Positions 15,766-16,191 of a stretch of 16,191 bases of DNA are shown here, one piece after another. Origin of the DNA: JBNRMR01 sp050309705 (lineage in GTDB: Bacteria > Bacillota > Clostridia > Christensenellales > UBA1750); assembly GCA_050309705.1 (NCBI GenBank), contig JBNRMR010000219.1, positions 1 to 16,191 of the forward strand. The letters run 5' to 3'. The notes beneath the pieces were generated by a model, which had not been told where the DNA came from, did no database searches, and worked only from the letters and a program-made list of their open reading frames with translations. Within the stretch, counting starts at the first letter, position 1. The number at the start of each line of letters is the position of its first letter. The translations under genes were made by a program, and so were the position numbers.

Positions 15766-16116
15766 ATGGAATGCAATATTAATCTCGAGCTGGGAACTCT
15801 TACAGTGGCCGAAGAGGTTATTGCTACAGTTGCGGGAAATACATGCGTTGAATGCTACGGCATAGTCGGCATGGGCACAAAGCGCGCAACCGACGGCATC
15901 GTTGAGATGTTCAAAAAGGAGTCGCTGACTCGTGGCGTGAAGGTAAGCGTCGCAGAAAGCTCCGTTTCCATCAGCGTTTCGGTTGTTCTTGAATACGGCG
16001 TTTCGATGCCGGCTGTTTCAAAGGCAGTCATAGACAACATCAAGTATAATATCGAGACAATGATCGGCGTGAAAGTCGAAAAGATTAACGTAATCGTGGT
16101 GGGCATTCGAGTATAG
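15766..16116 (+). CDS. Asp23/Gls24 family envelope-associated protein (YloU-like)
   Basis: A 116-residue protein of the Asp23/Gls24 family. Its pattern runs from G-T-L-T-V-A-E-E-V-I-A-T-V-A-G near the N-terminus, through V-E-C-Y-G-I-V-G-M-G and an alternating hydrophobic segment (V-S-I-S-V-S-V-V-L-E-Y-G), to the ending I-G-V-K-V-E-K-I-N-V-I-V-V-G. Family members are small, soluble and often membrane-associated through partners. The YloU type sits upstream of the fatty-acid kinase gene in many Firmicutes, as here, where fakA begins 40 bases later. The ATG at 15766 has an ideal AAAGGAGG site 7 bases upstream; the in-frame ATG at 15727 lies only a few bases past the predicted transcription start and has no ribosome binding site. 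The precise function is not established. Confidence 0.92.
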   Translation: MECNINLELGTLTVAEEVIATVAGNTCVECYGIVGMGTKRATDGIVEMFKKESLTRGVKVSVAESSVSISVSVVLEYGVSMPAVSKAVIDNIKYNIETMIGVKVEKINVIVVGIRV

Positions 16117-16156
16117 GATTTGCTTTGCACCGCAGGTAACATAGGAGGAACCTGAA

Positions 16157-16191
16157 TTGTCAGTCTTTACTATAGATGGTCAGCTCTTCAG
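16157..16191 (+). CDS. fakA: start of FakA/YloV-like gene (DAK2-domain fatty-acid kinase subunit), cut by window end
   Basis: Only the first 11 complete codons are present, reading (M)-S-V-F-T-I-D-G-Q-L-F. This matches the opening of FakA/YloV proteins, which typically begin M-S-x-x-T-I-D-G. The start is TTG at 16157 with AGGAGG about 8 bases upstream. In Firmicutes this gene follows the Asp23/Gls24 gene and encodes the ATP-binding subunit that phosphorylates FakB-bound fatty acids. The call rests on the short N-terminal match plus gene order; the catalytic region lies outside the window. Confidence 0.75.
   Translation, partial: MSVFTIDGQLF

Noticed and set aside
15509..15776. Two overlapping minus-strand frames of 68-80 codons in the right intergenic region
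   Set aside because: No domain pattern or convincing ribosome binding site, and they run through the strong gls24 promoter.

Overview
The window looks like chromosome of an anaerobic Firmicute of the class Clostridia. Supporting signs are the Gls24/Asp23-family gene followed by the start of a FakA (YloV-like) gene, Firmicute-style GGAGG ribosome binding sites, a 7TM-type sensor kinase paired with an HD-GYP response regulator, and an R-terminated dimodular peptide synthetase of a kind known from gut Clostridia. The genus cannot be fixed from the sequence alone. No tRNA, rRNA, CRISPR array, insertion sequence or prophage gene was seen.

Left flank (1-2036): a small zinc-ribbon protein (+) converges on a yebC-HAD hydrolase pair (-). 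A GC-rich hairpin lies between yebC and the HAD gene. The promoter of yebC abuts the probable terminator of the large operon.

Core (2037-14777, minus strand): one tightly packed five-gene operon. In transcription order it has a 2448-residue nonribosomal peptide synthetase (C-A-T-C-A-T-R), a membrane sensor histidine kinase, a REC-HD-GYP response regulator, an acyl-activating AMP ligase and a free-standing acyl carrier protein. The NRPS/kinase and ligase/ACP junctions are 4-base ATGA overlaps and the other two gaps are 35 and 15 bases. Facing it at 14838 is a Sfp-type phosphopantetheinyl transferase, which would activate the three carrier domains. The two divergent promoters overlap.

The inferred pathway: the ligase loads a fatty (or other carboxylic) acid onto the ACP. 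The first condensation domain transfers the acyl group to the first amino acid, the second module adds another residue, and the reductase domain releases an N-acyl dipeptide aldehyde (or alcohol, or a cyclised derivative). The unusual part is the complete two-component system, with a cyclic-di-GMP phosphodiesterase-type output, embedded inside the biosynthetic operon. This suggests that product or cue sensing is coupled to second-messenger turnover.

Right flank (15420-16191): about 345 bases of AT-rich intergenic DNA with a near-consensus promoter, then the gls24-like gene and the first 35 bases of fakA, which runs off the window.
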